A DNA stretch of 64,000 nt, taken from NCBI GenBank assembly GCA_030737835.1, contig CM060847.1, positions 7,712,584 through 7,776,583 of the forward strand, read 5' to 3'. The notes beneath the pieces are model-generated. The model did not search any database. It had not been told where the DNA came from and was given only the letters and a program-made list of their open reading frames with translations. The position numbers were made by a program, and so were the translations under genes. The DNA is from Acorus gramineus (taxonomy: Eukaryota > Streptophyta > Magnoliopsida > Acorales > Acoraceae). Below, one piece after another: positions 11,630-22,781 of the stretch. Every line of letters starts with the position of its first letter. Position 1 is the first letter of the stretch.

Positions 11630-13255
11630 ATGGAAGCCAGCACCAGCAGGAGCCCATCGTCCCTGCTTCGCTCCCCGACCGTCCGATCCTCAATCCAGAG
11701 CCTCTCCGCCGTCGATCTTGAGAACCCCACGACCTCCTCTTCTTCCCTCCTCGTCGAGAAGAAGACCCACTTCCCCGCCTCCTCCTCCGCCGCCTCCCGC
11801 TCCGCCCCCCTCTCCGCCTCCCTCACCGTCGCTGCCCTCCTCTCCTCCTCCTCCGCTGCCCTCCTCCTCCTCCTCTCTTCCTCTACCTCCGAAACCCCCT
11901 TCCCGCGCAACCTCCCCATCGTCCTCCTCGTCGCGGCAGTCCTCCTCCTCGCCTTCAGGAGGGCGCGAATCTCGAGGCATCCGCCTCCGTCGGTGCGGTG
12001 GACCATCGGAGGGGAGCAGGAGAGGAGACCCATCAAGAAAAAATCCAAGATTGTGAGGGAGGGCGTGCAAATCTACAGCAACGGAGACTTCTATGAGGGG
12101 GAGTTTCACAAGGGGAGGTGCAATGGGAGCGGCGTCTACAACTACTTCGGGAACGGGAGGTACGAGGGGGACTGGATCGACGGGAGGTACGATGGGTACG
12201 GCATAGAGAGCTGGGCGAGGGGGAGCCGGTACCGGGGGCAGTACCGGCAGGGGCTCCGGCAGGGGTTTGGGGTCTACAGGTTCTACACAGGCGACAGCTA
12301 CGCCGGCGAGTGGCTCGGCGGGCAGAGCCACGGCGTCGGCCTGCAGAGCTGCGCCGATGGGAGCTCTTATGTCGGAGAGTTCAAGTGTGGGGTCAAGCAT
12401 GGCCTCGGTTGCTACCATTTCAGGTAATCCTTCTTTCAAATTGAAGTTTTTATTGTGTGGGTTATCTTGATTCTTGAATTTTTTGTGTGGGGTTTGGTTT
12501 ATTGGATTGGTTTCTTGTTTGTATCTGATTCTGTTGATGTGGGTGTCGATGGAACAGTGTGGAATGTCTGTTTTTCTTGTTTTCAATTGTGTTGTCTGTC
12601 TTGTCTGATTTTCTGTTTATGTTTCTGTGATTCTTTATGGATCTGTCCTTTGCAATTCTAGTAGAAATAATTAAATGAGATTGAACAAAATGACATTCTT
12701 GATTTTATGAGTTCTATTTAGTTAACTATATAGGAACATGAGGAGGAACTGAATGTATGTGGTGTGCTTTTGATGAACTGTAGAAATGGAGATAGGTACG
12801 CGGGGGAGTACTTCGGAGATAAGATCCATGGTTATGGTGTCTACCACTTCGCGAATGGCCATTGCTACGAGGGCTCGTGGCATGAAGGCCGAAAACAGGG
12901 TTTTGGGATGTACACCTTCCGCAGCGGGGAAACCAGGTCCGGTGACTGGGACTGTGGAGTCCTCAAGACCTCCATGAATTCGACATCTGATGCTGTTGTT
13001 CGAGCTGTCCAGGTATGCTTTTCTGTCTGGAACTTCAAACATTCAGTATTGGTGGGCATATCTGTTCAATTAACTGGTTGTTGTTGTTAGGCTTCAAGAA
13101 AGGCCGTTGAAAATGCGATTCGAATCCCCAGAGTGGACGAACAAGTGAACAAAGCGGTTCAAGCCGCTCACAGGGCTGCCAATGCAGCCAGAGTCGCTGC
13201 TGTGAAAGCTGTCCAGAACCAGATTGATGGGAAATTTTGTGACACAGATGCGTAA
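11630..13255 (+). CDS. MORN-repeat membrane protein (MRF1-like)
   Basis: Three exons, 11630-12423, 12784-13012 and 13091-13255, joined at canonical GT-AG sites, give a 395-residue protein. The N-terminus is Ser-rich, followed by two hydrophobic segments (about residues 61-84 and 94-109) and a basic linker. Seven to eight MORN repeats (pattern YxGEF/W...G.G.Y) then run from about residue 150 to 335. An Ala-rich helical tail completes the protein. MORN repeats mediate membrane or phospholipid association and protein contacts. Plant proteins of this layout were once labelled SET7/9-like but lack a SET domain. One Arabidopsis member (At1g21920, MRF1) has been linked to flowering time. The start is the first ATG in frame and lies just after A- and T-runs. 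Exon 1 is strikingly GC-rich in third positions, whereas the introns are T-rich. Membrane anchoring is inferred from hydrophobicity. Confidence 0.93.
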
Positions 13256-15495
13256 GACAACTCTGTCTTGCTTACACTGTAAATTTTTTTTCTTTCCTAC
13301 TGCAACTATAATTATCATTGAGAATCAGAAGACAAGGGAAACAAATGCCTCGCCTTGTCGAAGAGAGACTTTGAGAGAAACTGACCACCATAGATTGTCT
13401 GGAATCTTATCTGGAGAGGGAAAAAGAAGAAAAACCAGAGAGATTGACACCACAACGTTGTTGCGCGATCTATAACATGTAAATAACCCCCTCCCCCCAA
13501 TATGTACATTTGCTTATTGAATATGATTTTTGAAGGGCCACACACATCTTGTGCTGTTTTATTTGGCTTCATATTGTTCAACTCCCCCATTGGTTCTGGG
13601 ATCTGTCTGTGTAAAGAAACTATTGTTTTTGATCTTTCATGTGGGATTTATCTGTTATGTCTCACCGGATCCCTTACTAGATAGGTTCTTTGCACATGGG
13701 AACAGTTCTTCTGTGGTTCTTATTATAAGTTGCTCCTGTTGCATTGGTTGGAGCTTTCTTTGGGTCTTTGAGGGGGCTCTTTGTTTGACCCCCTCTTTAT
13801 AATTTCTTTAAAACACCTGTTTCAAACAATCACAAGCAATCACAATAAACATCTGGTCCACTGTCTGTCTTTCATTTTTTTATATTTCCATCTCCCTCTC
13901 ATAGGCTCAACCACTCCCCCACATATAGACTTACATTAATAGTCCCACATTTAAAAGGGAGGGACGACTACAAAGAAGGTTTGTTTTTGCCAATCTTTTT
14001 TTATTATAAACCAAGTGGGGGCGATGCATGGGATGTTTGGAAGCTTATTGTATTTGGGAAGATCCCTAGGCAAAGTACATGGATGGTGACGACCGTCCGA
14101 TTGGGACTGGGATATGTGTTTTTTTTATTTTTTTGTTTTCATTTTTAGGTTTTTTGTGTTAGTGATGGAGGAGTTCATTGCAAGTCAAAAAGATTATGCT
14201 AATGCATACATGTGCCATGTCTTGTCAATCCACAGTTGTTTAAAACCTTTTCATATTTGAGAATATTGAGATCCTCCCTTTATAATGCATTACTATTTCA
14301 TTATAAATAACAAATAAGGTGTTTTTATTTATTTATTTGTGTTTTTAGTTATTATTATTAAAAAACATTAGAAAGAATTTTTTTTTAATTGTTTTGATGA
14401 TCATGGGTAAGTTGTTAACAAAATATTTATAAAAAGTAAAAAAAATAATTTGATATGTAGACTCTCTTACACGGATAGATTATATTGAGTGGAATACCAT
14501 AATTTCAACAAAGACATACAATTTTAATAATAGTTTATTCAACATATTCTGGGATAACTATAGTTAATATATTTTATCCAAGCATATTTATGGCCTTCTT
14601 CACGTATATCTTAGCTTAATCCACCATCATTCTTCTACCAAAACAGAGGATAAATGATCCATGAAGGAGATTGTCATATACTTTTAGTAACTTGCTTTTG
14701 ATTTTTTTTAAAAAAGTGTATATTTCATATAATTAAACATATATTTTATAAACTCATTTTTAAAAAATGAAAATTACGTGGTTTGATAAACAACGCCCAT
14801 TTGTGGTCCATACATGGATTTTTGACAGAGGTACAGCTCTAATTACAAGTTTAGTCAATATATTTTATAAACTAGTATGGATGAATCCAAAAAATGATAG
14901 CACTCAATACTAATGCTATGGTCCAAAATCAATCTGTTTACCAAATTGGTCAAAATATCCAAAAAAATTCCATATGCATGAGGAGAATCTTAATCATGGT
15001 ATATAATTAATTGTCTTACTTTCAATTTTTAGGAATCTGCATTTTTATCAACATATTAATTAGAATTTGAATACTCAACTATTCCCTAATGAAATACATA
15101 ATGTATTAGGTATCCATATATTTTCTTAAAAAAATATATATTTTTTTTAATATTTAATACCTAATCCTTTGAATATTTCCCCTTCATTAATGATGGCTTG
15201 AATCCCAAGTCAATGAAAGATGATGAACTTATTTGATGATATTGGTTCACCTTTTTTTTTTCCTTGTTCAAAGAAAAATTATTATTTATTCTTCTTTAAT
15301 ATTTAAGAGGGAATGATGTCGATTAATTAGTGGGACCAAGATTGATTATAAATCATTATAAAATGAAAAACGTTATATTCAACTTTGTCTCATTGTCTGT
15401 AGTCGTCAACATTTATAATTTTTTTTTTAAAAAAAAATATGCATTTCGTTTAATGTAAGCATATACTATTTATTTTTGAAAAATATTAATTGAAT
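13256..15495. other. 3' flank of the MORN gene and AT-rich intergenic DNA
   Basis: The first several hundred bases are probably 3' untranslated or transcribed flank. The rest is AT-rich with poly-A/T tracts. No gene was recognised. Confidence 0.5.
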
Positions 15496-15718
15496 GGGTT
15501 TTTTTTTTAAGTCCCCATAAACTATAGGATTTAGTAATCGATTCCTTACTTCTTCATATTTTGATTTTAGTTCGTATATGTTCCTTTTTAGTCTCTAGGA
15601 GTAGAAGGGATTAAAAAAGAATATATCCTTAAATCTGGGGACTAAAATCAAATTGTGAAGAAGCGATTGATCGATCACTAAATCCTATGGTTTGTGGGGA
15701 CTTAAAAATAAAAAACCC
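15496..15718. mobile_element. Foldback element B, Mutator-like MITE with perfect 9-bp target duplication
   Basis: A 223-bp palindromic element starting GGGTTTTTTTT and ending AAAAAACCC. It is flanked on both sides by TAATTGAAT (15487-15495 and 15719-15727), a perfect 9-bp duplication. The arms carry TTAAGTCCCCA and ATCGAT motifs. CC-containing motifs lie at about 15513, 15543 and 15573, 30 bp apart. It is the same family as elements D and F. It is non-coding. Confidence 0.88.
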
Positions 15719-15727
15719 TAATTGAAT

Positions 15728-17780
15728 ATATACTGCACTAGTAGGGCTAGTTTAATGAGGGATTAAAGTTCTGAGGATAAGTTATCCCAATTTTAGAGAA
15801 TAAAAAATCCATCAATTTTGTTCATATTTATATTTATAAAACAAAAAGTGAAGATAAAATATCTTCATTTTTATTTTAAAATTGAGACAATTGTCCGTAA
15901 TTTATTCCTAATATTTTTTATACCTAACTGAAAATGGAAATAAATTCTCTCCCATTCACTTATCCTTACAATTATCATTTATCCCATTATTTATCTCCTG
16001 AATTGTTTTTAAACTACGAATAGAATGAGTGTATCAGCACTCTTATTAAATATATAATAATTCCTTGTCATCAATCATATTCTCGGAATAGTAATTCATC
16101 AAATCCGCGTGAACAATGCAGGCCGAGTCCTTTTCTTCTGTTAATTCTGATGCCCAATTGAATGCTTGGTTGGGAAATAAAAATTTTGTATTGTTTTTTT
16201 TTTTAATAAAGTATGAAACGTAACTGTGAGTCCTTTTGGGGGTTTTTCAAATTCTGTTGAGCTCCTTTAATATTTGAAATCGATATAAATCAACAATATT
16301 TTTTATTTTCTATTCCCCTCAGAAGTCTAACCCACTTTCATTTTGATAATGATTTTTTTTTGAATTTTTTGTTTGAGAAAACATTAAAGTTTGTCAAATC
16401 AGTCGCACCAACTTATGAATTGTCAAGGCTTTTGGTGGGCATGGTTAATCTGCCTTTAATTTTGTCACAAAATTTATACCGTAATTGAGAGCTCCATCAA
16501 AATGATCATGGGGTTTGATATTATGATATGATTTACACAATCACTCATGAATTTTTTTTCTTTTTAAATCTTCATTTATCTTTAATTTCGTATATACTAG
16601 GTTAAGCAAGTAAATAACATTTTTTTGTAAAAAAAAAAAAATGTGTTTAATTTATTCTAATATGTATTTCAGTTTATTTTATAATTAAATGCATGAATTC
16701 CTTTATAAATATGTATATATTCAAAGAAATCAAATGAGTCGGCAAATTTTTTTGATAATGATTGGTTTGTCATAAAAATTCTTTTATAAAGAATTTGTCA
16801 AATCAGTCAAATTGATAAGGTTTTATGCGGGCATGATTAATCGGTCCTTAATTTTGTAGCAAAAACAAAATTATGTGATGTGATTGAGGACTTTTTTATA
16901 CGGCCGAAAATGATATATACAATCTTATTGGTCGCGGTTCAACCTTTTTTTTTTAATATTAAATTATTCTTTAAAATACATATTATTATATAAATTAAAA
17001 TACACATTAAAATACACTTATATATTTTTTTATTTGAAATAAAAAATTAACATCTTCATATATTGCCATAGAACTTATATATTGTGTGATTATATAATGG
17101 CTAAAAAATGGATTAAGTGTATCAACGCATTTATAGTTTTATTTTATATCTATCTCTGTACTAACAAGAAATTGTTTTAGTTTTTAGTTTTGTTTTCTCT
17201 TCTAATATTTTCATTTTCAATTTTACTCTTAATTTTTTTTTTGTGACGACTATATTAAATTTTGGTTCTAAATTAGGGACAAGAACAGAAAAAAAATTTC
17301 AACTACAAAATCTATCTACATTTTATTCAAAATTTCAATGTGAATATATTTAGAGGATAATATTAAATAATTACAAAATCTATCTTATTAAATACGACAA
17401 ATGTTTTATTAAAAAAATAAATTTATAAAAATAATTTTTAAGTTAAAAATAATAACAAACTCGATAATTTAGTTGGTTTGTTTTTCTTAGAAATTTATTA
17501 ACATTTAATATATCATATTATTTATTAATTTTATTTTCATGGACATGGAGTCGCGTGGATAAAGACTAATAAAAACTAAGCAAATGTTGATGATGATCGA
17601 GTATATGTTTTTTAATTGAATATATGTTATATTAAGCGAGGAGTATACAGTAACATTCAATTCATTTTAGCATATATTTAATTTTTATAAATGCTTGTAT
17701 TTTATTAGCTAAAATTATATCTTTGCTCAAAACATTTAAAACATATGAAGACTACAAAAATAATTATAGAAGGTCAATCT
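15728..17780. other. AT-rich intergenic DNA
   Basis: Very AT-rich with homopolymer tracts and scattered short repeats (for example the pair of TTTGTCAAATCAGTC segments near 16390 and 16795). No gene or bounded element was recognised. Confidence 0.5.
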
Positions 17781-19112
17781 CCTCCGTTTGGGTATAGAAT
17801 AGCCAAGGGAAAAGTGAGAATAAAGCAGAATATGTGTTTTTTTATTGTTTGGATGCAGGGAATACCCAGAGATAAACTATGTCGGAATAAACTGGTATAA
17901 AGTGGTACATGAATTCCAACCAACCCCTAGAATTAGTCACCGTTTAAATACAGAATATGACTTATTCTTGGGTATTTAGTTATTCTGACATAAGTGAGTA
18001 TAAATAAAGATAAAGTGATTTTATGTTTGGTTGTGTTTTGAATTATTTTCATTGGGAAACGTAAGAATAAAAATTTCGTTGTTTGGGTAAAATGTGAATA
18101 AAGTGTGGATAAGGATTTATAAAAAGTAAAAAAATAATTATAATTTATTTGATATGTGATTTATTAGAGGTGATGACAATTGATTTGATAATAGACCCAC
18201 ATATTCTTTGGGTGAAATAACCTGAAATAACTTTAATTCCCCCCGTTTGTTTTGGGAATAAGCCCCTGGATAACCCCGAATAACCTCAGATAAATGATAA
18301 AGGGTGTCTGGAAACCCCGAATAACCCCTGATAAAGTATGCTAGAATAAACTGACATAAAATGATATATGAATTCCAAGCAACCTCTGGAATTAAAGTTA
18401 TCATAGGTTATTCCACTCAAAGAATATGTTGGCCCACTGTCAAATCAACTATCATCACCTCTTATAAATCACATGTTAAATCAACTATCATTATTTTTTC
18501 ACCTTTTATAAATAGTTATTCATACTTTATTAACATTTTAGCTAAACAACAAAACATTTATTCTTACATTTACCAACGAGAATAATTCAAAACACAACTA
18601 AACACAAAATCAATTTATCCTTATTTATACTCACTTATACTTGGATAAATATATACCCAAGAATAAATCCTATTCGGGTTGGTTGTATACCACTTTATAT
18701 CAGTTTATTCTGCATAAGATATCCCAAGGTATATCAGACATCCAAATAAGAAAAATGGTTATTCTACCTAATTCTCAGTTATTCCAGGGGTTATTCTCGA
18801 AACAAACAGGAGCTTAAAGTTATTACAAGTTATTCCACCCAAAGAATATGTGGGTCCACTGTCAAATCAACTGTCATCACCTCTAATAAATCACATGTCA
18901 AATCAACTATCATTATTTTTTCACCTTTTATAAATCTTTATCCACACTTTATTCATATTTTATCCAAATAACAAAATAATTTATTATCACGTTTTCCAAT
19001 AAGAATAATTCAAAACACAATCAAACACAAAATTATATTATTTTTATTTATGCTTATTTATACCAAAATAATTATATGCTCAATAATAAATCATATTCTG
19101 TATCCAAACAGA
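17781..19112. mobile_element. Cluster of nested, related foldback elements
   Basis: The left part (17781-18235) and right part (18815-19112) contain long inverted copies of the same sequence. For example, TTATTAGAGGTGATGACA at 18163 faces TGTCATCACCTCTAATAA at about 18872. Between them, 18238-18812 is a second element with its own inverted ends (CCGTTTGTTTTGGGAATA... and ...TTCTCGAAACAAACAGG), whose inside carries yet another copy of the same core. Outer ends read CCGTTTAAATACAGAATATG and CATATTCTGTATCCAAACAG. The best reading is one MITE family inserted into itself. No transposase is present. Confidence 0.7.
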
Positions 19113-19424
19113 AGAGAATTAAAAGCTTAATAAGTGAAACAATTGTCTTGATCAACATGATTCTTTTTAAACAAAAATGAAGATACTCACTTCAGGCTAT
19201 TAGCTAATCCGTCCAAAGAAATTTTAATTATATTTTTTTAATTATGAGGACATGTAATAATAAAAGCATTTCAGCCTTTAAAAAAGGAAAATATATACTA
19301 CGTAAAATAACTTTCTATATTGTATTTATAACGACGGTTGCAAAATGGACTGGCTGCATCTAACACATTTTTCTTAAATTTCATTACAACATTGTTCGTA
19401 GTTCTTAAATAAGGCATCTATTAA

Positions 19425-19985
19425 AATTTTCAATTATCCGAAAAAATATATGTATCTTATTCGAATCTGTATCTGAAAATTCAAAAAATATCCAATATCT
19501 GAAAAATTTGTATTCATATTTGAAATTTTTTGGATCGGATACGGATATGCCTGTATCCAATCCGAAAATTATCCTAATTCAAAATATTATTATATTATTA
19601 TTTATCTAATTATATATTTATATTTTTAGAATTAATATGAGTTTTATTTTTATTTTAAAGCATGTAATGTTTTTATGTATATGCTTACAATTCTATGTTT
19701 TATACTATGTAATTATTATATATTTTTTACATATTTTAAATATTAAATATATTATTTTTATTTTTGGATGTTAGATCTTTGTATATTTTAATCATTCCAC
19801 GTTCATTTTGAATTTTCAGATAATTATTCTTTTCTAAATCTGGATTTTCAGATCGGATATGAATACTTACTTTCAATATCCGTCAAATATCCGATATGGA
19901 TATTTTTTTGGATATCTAATTCGGATACAGATATTGATATGGGTCTATCTGATTCGTATCCGTTCGATTGACAGGTTTAGCCTCC
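19425..19985. repeat. TATCCGA/GGATAT-rich dispersed repeat
   Basis: Many interspersed copies of TATCCGAAT, CGGATATGGATAT and their complements occur on both strands around an AT-rich core. The organisation is partly inverted between the two ends. This looks like a degenerate transposable element, but I could not define termini. Confidence 0.4.
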
Positions 19986-20080
19986 ACTGGAGAGAAGCCA
20001 ATTTTAATGGATAATGTATCAAGGGTCCCATTAATCTTGTAGGCCCATTCAAGATTCATGGGCACATAGAGCTCTAAGAT

Positions 20081-20290
20081 AGCGTTTGGAAACGCGTTTG
20101 AAAAAAAATGAGATTTTAAATAAAGTGACTTAAATAAACAATATTACTAAAAATTGCATTTTCTGTACTTTAAAAAAAATAACATTTTTGTATTAAAAAT
20201 TGTAAGTAACTTTTTAATTAAGTCTGCTTTCTGAAAACGCGTTAGATAACACGTTTGTGATTTCTGCTTTATTAAAAAGCAAAATCGCGT
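20081..20290. repeat. MITE fragment related to the 40.5-kb foldback
   Basis: Segments such as GTAAGTAACTTTTTAATTAAGT, AAAGTGACTTAAATAAA and AACGCGTT recur in similar order at about 40440-40800. The segment is non-coding and directly abuts a Tourist-like MITE at 20295. Confidence 0.45.
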
Positions 20291-20294
20291 CTAA

Positions 20295-20510
20295 GGTGCG
20301 TTTGGTTGCTCGATTGCAAAACTGATTCTGCGGGAATCTGGGTTTTAAAATTGATTCTGCAGGAAGCTCACCTCCCTTAGATTTTTGAAATTATAGCTTT
20401 TGAGCACTATTTGTCTGAAATCTGTGTGCATGAAACTGTTTGGTTGCATGATTATAAACGCAGCTTCCTGCAATCCCAAACGCTGACCAATCGCGCAATC
20501 AAACGCACCC
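20295..20510. mobile_element. Tourist-like MITE (PIF/Harbinger type)
   Basis: A 216-bp element starting GGTGCGTTTGGTTGC and ending GCGCAATCAAACGCACCC, so the terminal inverted repeat is about 20 bp. TAA flanks both ends (20292-20294 and 20511-20513), which is the 3-bp target duplication expected of PIF/Harbinger MITEs. It is non-coding. A related copy lies at 22393-22616. Confidence 0.75.
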
Positions 20511-20734
20511 TAAAGGTGTTTCCAAACGTTGTTATACATAATCCATTTTTCAGCTATTAAAAAAAAATTATGCAATTCATTAAAATATATGTTTAATTTT
20601 TTTATAAAAACATTTATCTCATGAGATGAAGTTAATTATTAAAAAAAATTAAAAGACTAAAAATAGAGCTAAAAAAAGAACAACTATGTAAGTAACATCA
20701 CAACTATTGCAGTTCCTTTTACATCCCTAAAAAA

Positions 20735-21180
20735 AACGGATGCTCGTTATCCTCTGGACACATCTCTTTATGGCGTGTCCGATTGCTCGTCAATTATTGA
20801 GCCGCTTGACGACGAGGATGGCGGATGAATTTGCCTCCTTGAATGATTTATGGGAGGCGCCTCCATTTTAAGGGAGATAGAAGCGCGGCTGGGCAAAATC
20901 ACTCAATCCTTTTTTCCTATCGTGGTATGGACGATTTGGCTAACCCGTAACCATTTGATTTTTAAGAATACAAGAGTTTATATTGAAAATTTATGGGATT
21001 CAATTTTATTAGAGATTGGAGATTGCTTGCATTGGGACAAACAAAATTTTATTGAATCGATGAGTAGGCCTTTTGTATTACCTCCTCAGTAGACCCTCAT
21101 CTACTTGTTTTTACCGCTTTTAGTATGTTTCGCTTTGGTTTGAGTAAAAATAAAGGCGCATGTCTACCATTTTATAAAAA
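20735..21180 (+). pseudogene. LINE (non-LTR retrotransposon) 3' fragment
   Basis: The frame starting near 20753 reads THLFMACPIARQLLSRL, typical of the zinc-knuckle-like zf-RVT region at the C-terminus of plant LINE reverse transcriptases. After a frameshift near 20867, the next frame continues VVWTIWLTRNHLIFKN, the conserved WxIWxxRN block. The fragment ends near an A-rich stretch at about 21177. It is 5'-truncated and inactivated. Confidence 0.75.
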
Positions 21181-21559
21181 AAAACTATATAAAATATTTT
21201 TTTAACATATATTTTATTTCTTATCTTATCTTATCTTATTATTATTATTTTGAAAAATGGGTGTTCCCTTGGGTTTAATACCCAAATCTCCATCACGAAG
21301 AGAGGAGGTGCTAGCCAACATATCAAAGTTTGGTTCTCTATATTTTATTTTTTAATTAAGCATAATCTAATATTATAAAATTTAAAACATGTCTACAAAT
21401 GATAACCTAGGCTCTAGTCTAGAACCACAACCCTGAGTAGGCGCGCAAAAAAAATATTTTGTACAAATCTTACAATTGTTTTTATTTTTTAAAATATATT
21501 TACATATTTAATAAAATAAATATTTTTATAAAAAAATGAATACATTTTTTAACTGAACA

Positions 21560-21970
21560 AAAAAGATGATCCGATCCTTGCAAAGGAGTTATGGCGCGAG
21601 GTGGGGCGCGCCACTTCCCTCCCATCGCCCTTTATATCTCTAGAGGAGATGTCGACCACGAGGAGGGTGGTGCAGTGCGTGGGGGCTTCTAGGCTGGCAA
21701 TGTTCATCCCCCTTTCGATGGTGTCAGCGATTGTTTAGGCCATTTAGCAGACTCGAAATGAGGTCATCTTCCGTGATTCCAGAGTCTACATTGAGATTAT
21801 GTGAGAGCTGATTGCGAGTGGGGATGTTTTATAGTTGGGGCACAGGGGATTTTGATGTCCAACAGGACCATCATAGTCACAGTTTGAGTGATGGTGCTCG
21901 GACAAGGTTTGTGCTAGATATCTTATCTCCGACAACTAAGTCCCGACTCCCATGCACCCTTTTTCTCTAA
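21560..21970 (+). pseudogene. Second LINE 3' fragment
   Basis: Across frames the sequence gives EELWREVGRATSLPSP and TRNEVIFRDSRVYIE, the same C-terminal LINE region as the fragment 0.8 kb upstream (TRNHLIFKNTRVYIE). Stops interrupt it at several points. The divergence between the two fragments suggests two independent insertions rather than a recent duplication. Confidence 0.65.
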
Positions 21971-22392
21971 GCTTGTTTTTAAAATTTATGTTTTTTATTT
22001 TAGCCTGTACACTCTCACCCCAATTCAGACCCGTAATTTCACTCTCATTAATGAATATGATAGTAAAATGTTGTAACATACGTTTACTTTTTTTTCAAAA
22101 ATAGATCCGATCTTGTCAAGATACACAATAATATAATATAAATTCAAATTACTCTATTAAGTCAATACAAAAATTACTAGAAATATCAAAATTAAAAATA
22201 ATTAACACCAAGAAGAAATAAATATGTAAAAAAAAATCAAGTCTGTATTTGAAGAAAGAGAAAATAACATGCAAACATTTTCTAAAAATAATAATAAATA
22301 CGTTTATTCAGATATGTCATTGAATAAATTTAGCTACAATAAATTTTAATAGCCATGTAACAACTAATTCAAAATATCTTCATAAAATATTA

Positions 22393-22616
22393 GGGTGCGT
22401 TTGGTTGCACGATTGCACAGCGTTTGCGATTGCAGTAAGCTGTGTTTGTAATCGTGCGATCAAACAATTTTACTGTAACAGTTTACTGCACACATATTTC
22501 AAGTAAATAGGTATCAAAAGCTGTGATTTTAAAAAGTGAGAAAATGAGCTTCTGCATAATCAGTTTTAAAACTGAAATTCTTGCAGAATCAGTTTTACAT
22601 TCGAACCAAATGCACC
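22393..22616. mobile_element. Tourist-like MITE near the p24 promoter
   Basis: The left end GGGTGCGTTTGGTTGCACGA and right end ACCAAATGCACC match the element at 20295-20510. The body is about 220 bp and non-coding. The target duplication is not clear. It ends 165 bp upstream of the p24 start codon, inside what must be promoter or 5' leader. Confidence 0.6.
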
Positions 22617-22756
22617 GAGTCAAAATGAAGAGGATGATGAGATCTTCTTAATTAATGCTATCTGCTGCCATTTCCATATGGTTTCTTCATACCCCAATAA
22701 TGTATCTAATTATACAAATCTGCAAAATCAAACAAATTATATAACAAATACATACA

Positions 22757-22777
22757 GTGAGAGAGAGAGAGAGAGAC
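22757..22777 (+). promoter_or_regulatory. GA repeat in the p24 5' leader
   Basis: An uninterrupted run of GA dinucleotides ends a few bases before the start codon at 22782. GA repeats in plant leaders are binding sites for BPC/GAGA-binding factors. A regulatory role here is inference. Confidence 0.4.
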
Positions 22778-22781
22778 GAAA

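Noticed and set aside
11527-12586. Long open frames on both strands and in other frames across MORN exon 1
   Set aside because: They arise from GC-rich, codon-biased sequence. Only the 11630 frame gives MORN repeats and continues through two well-formed introns.
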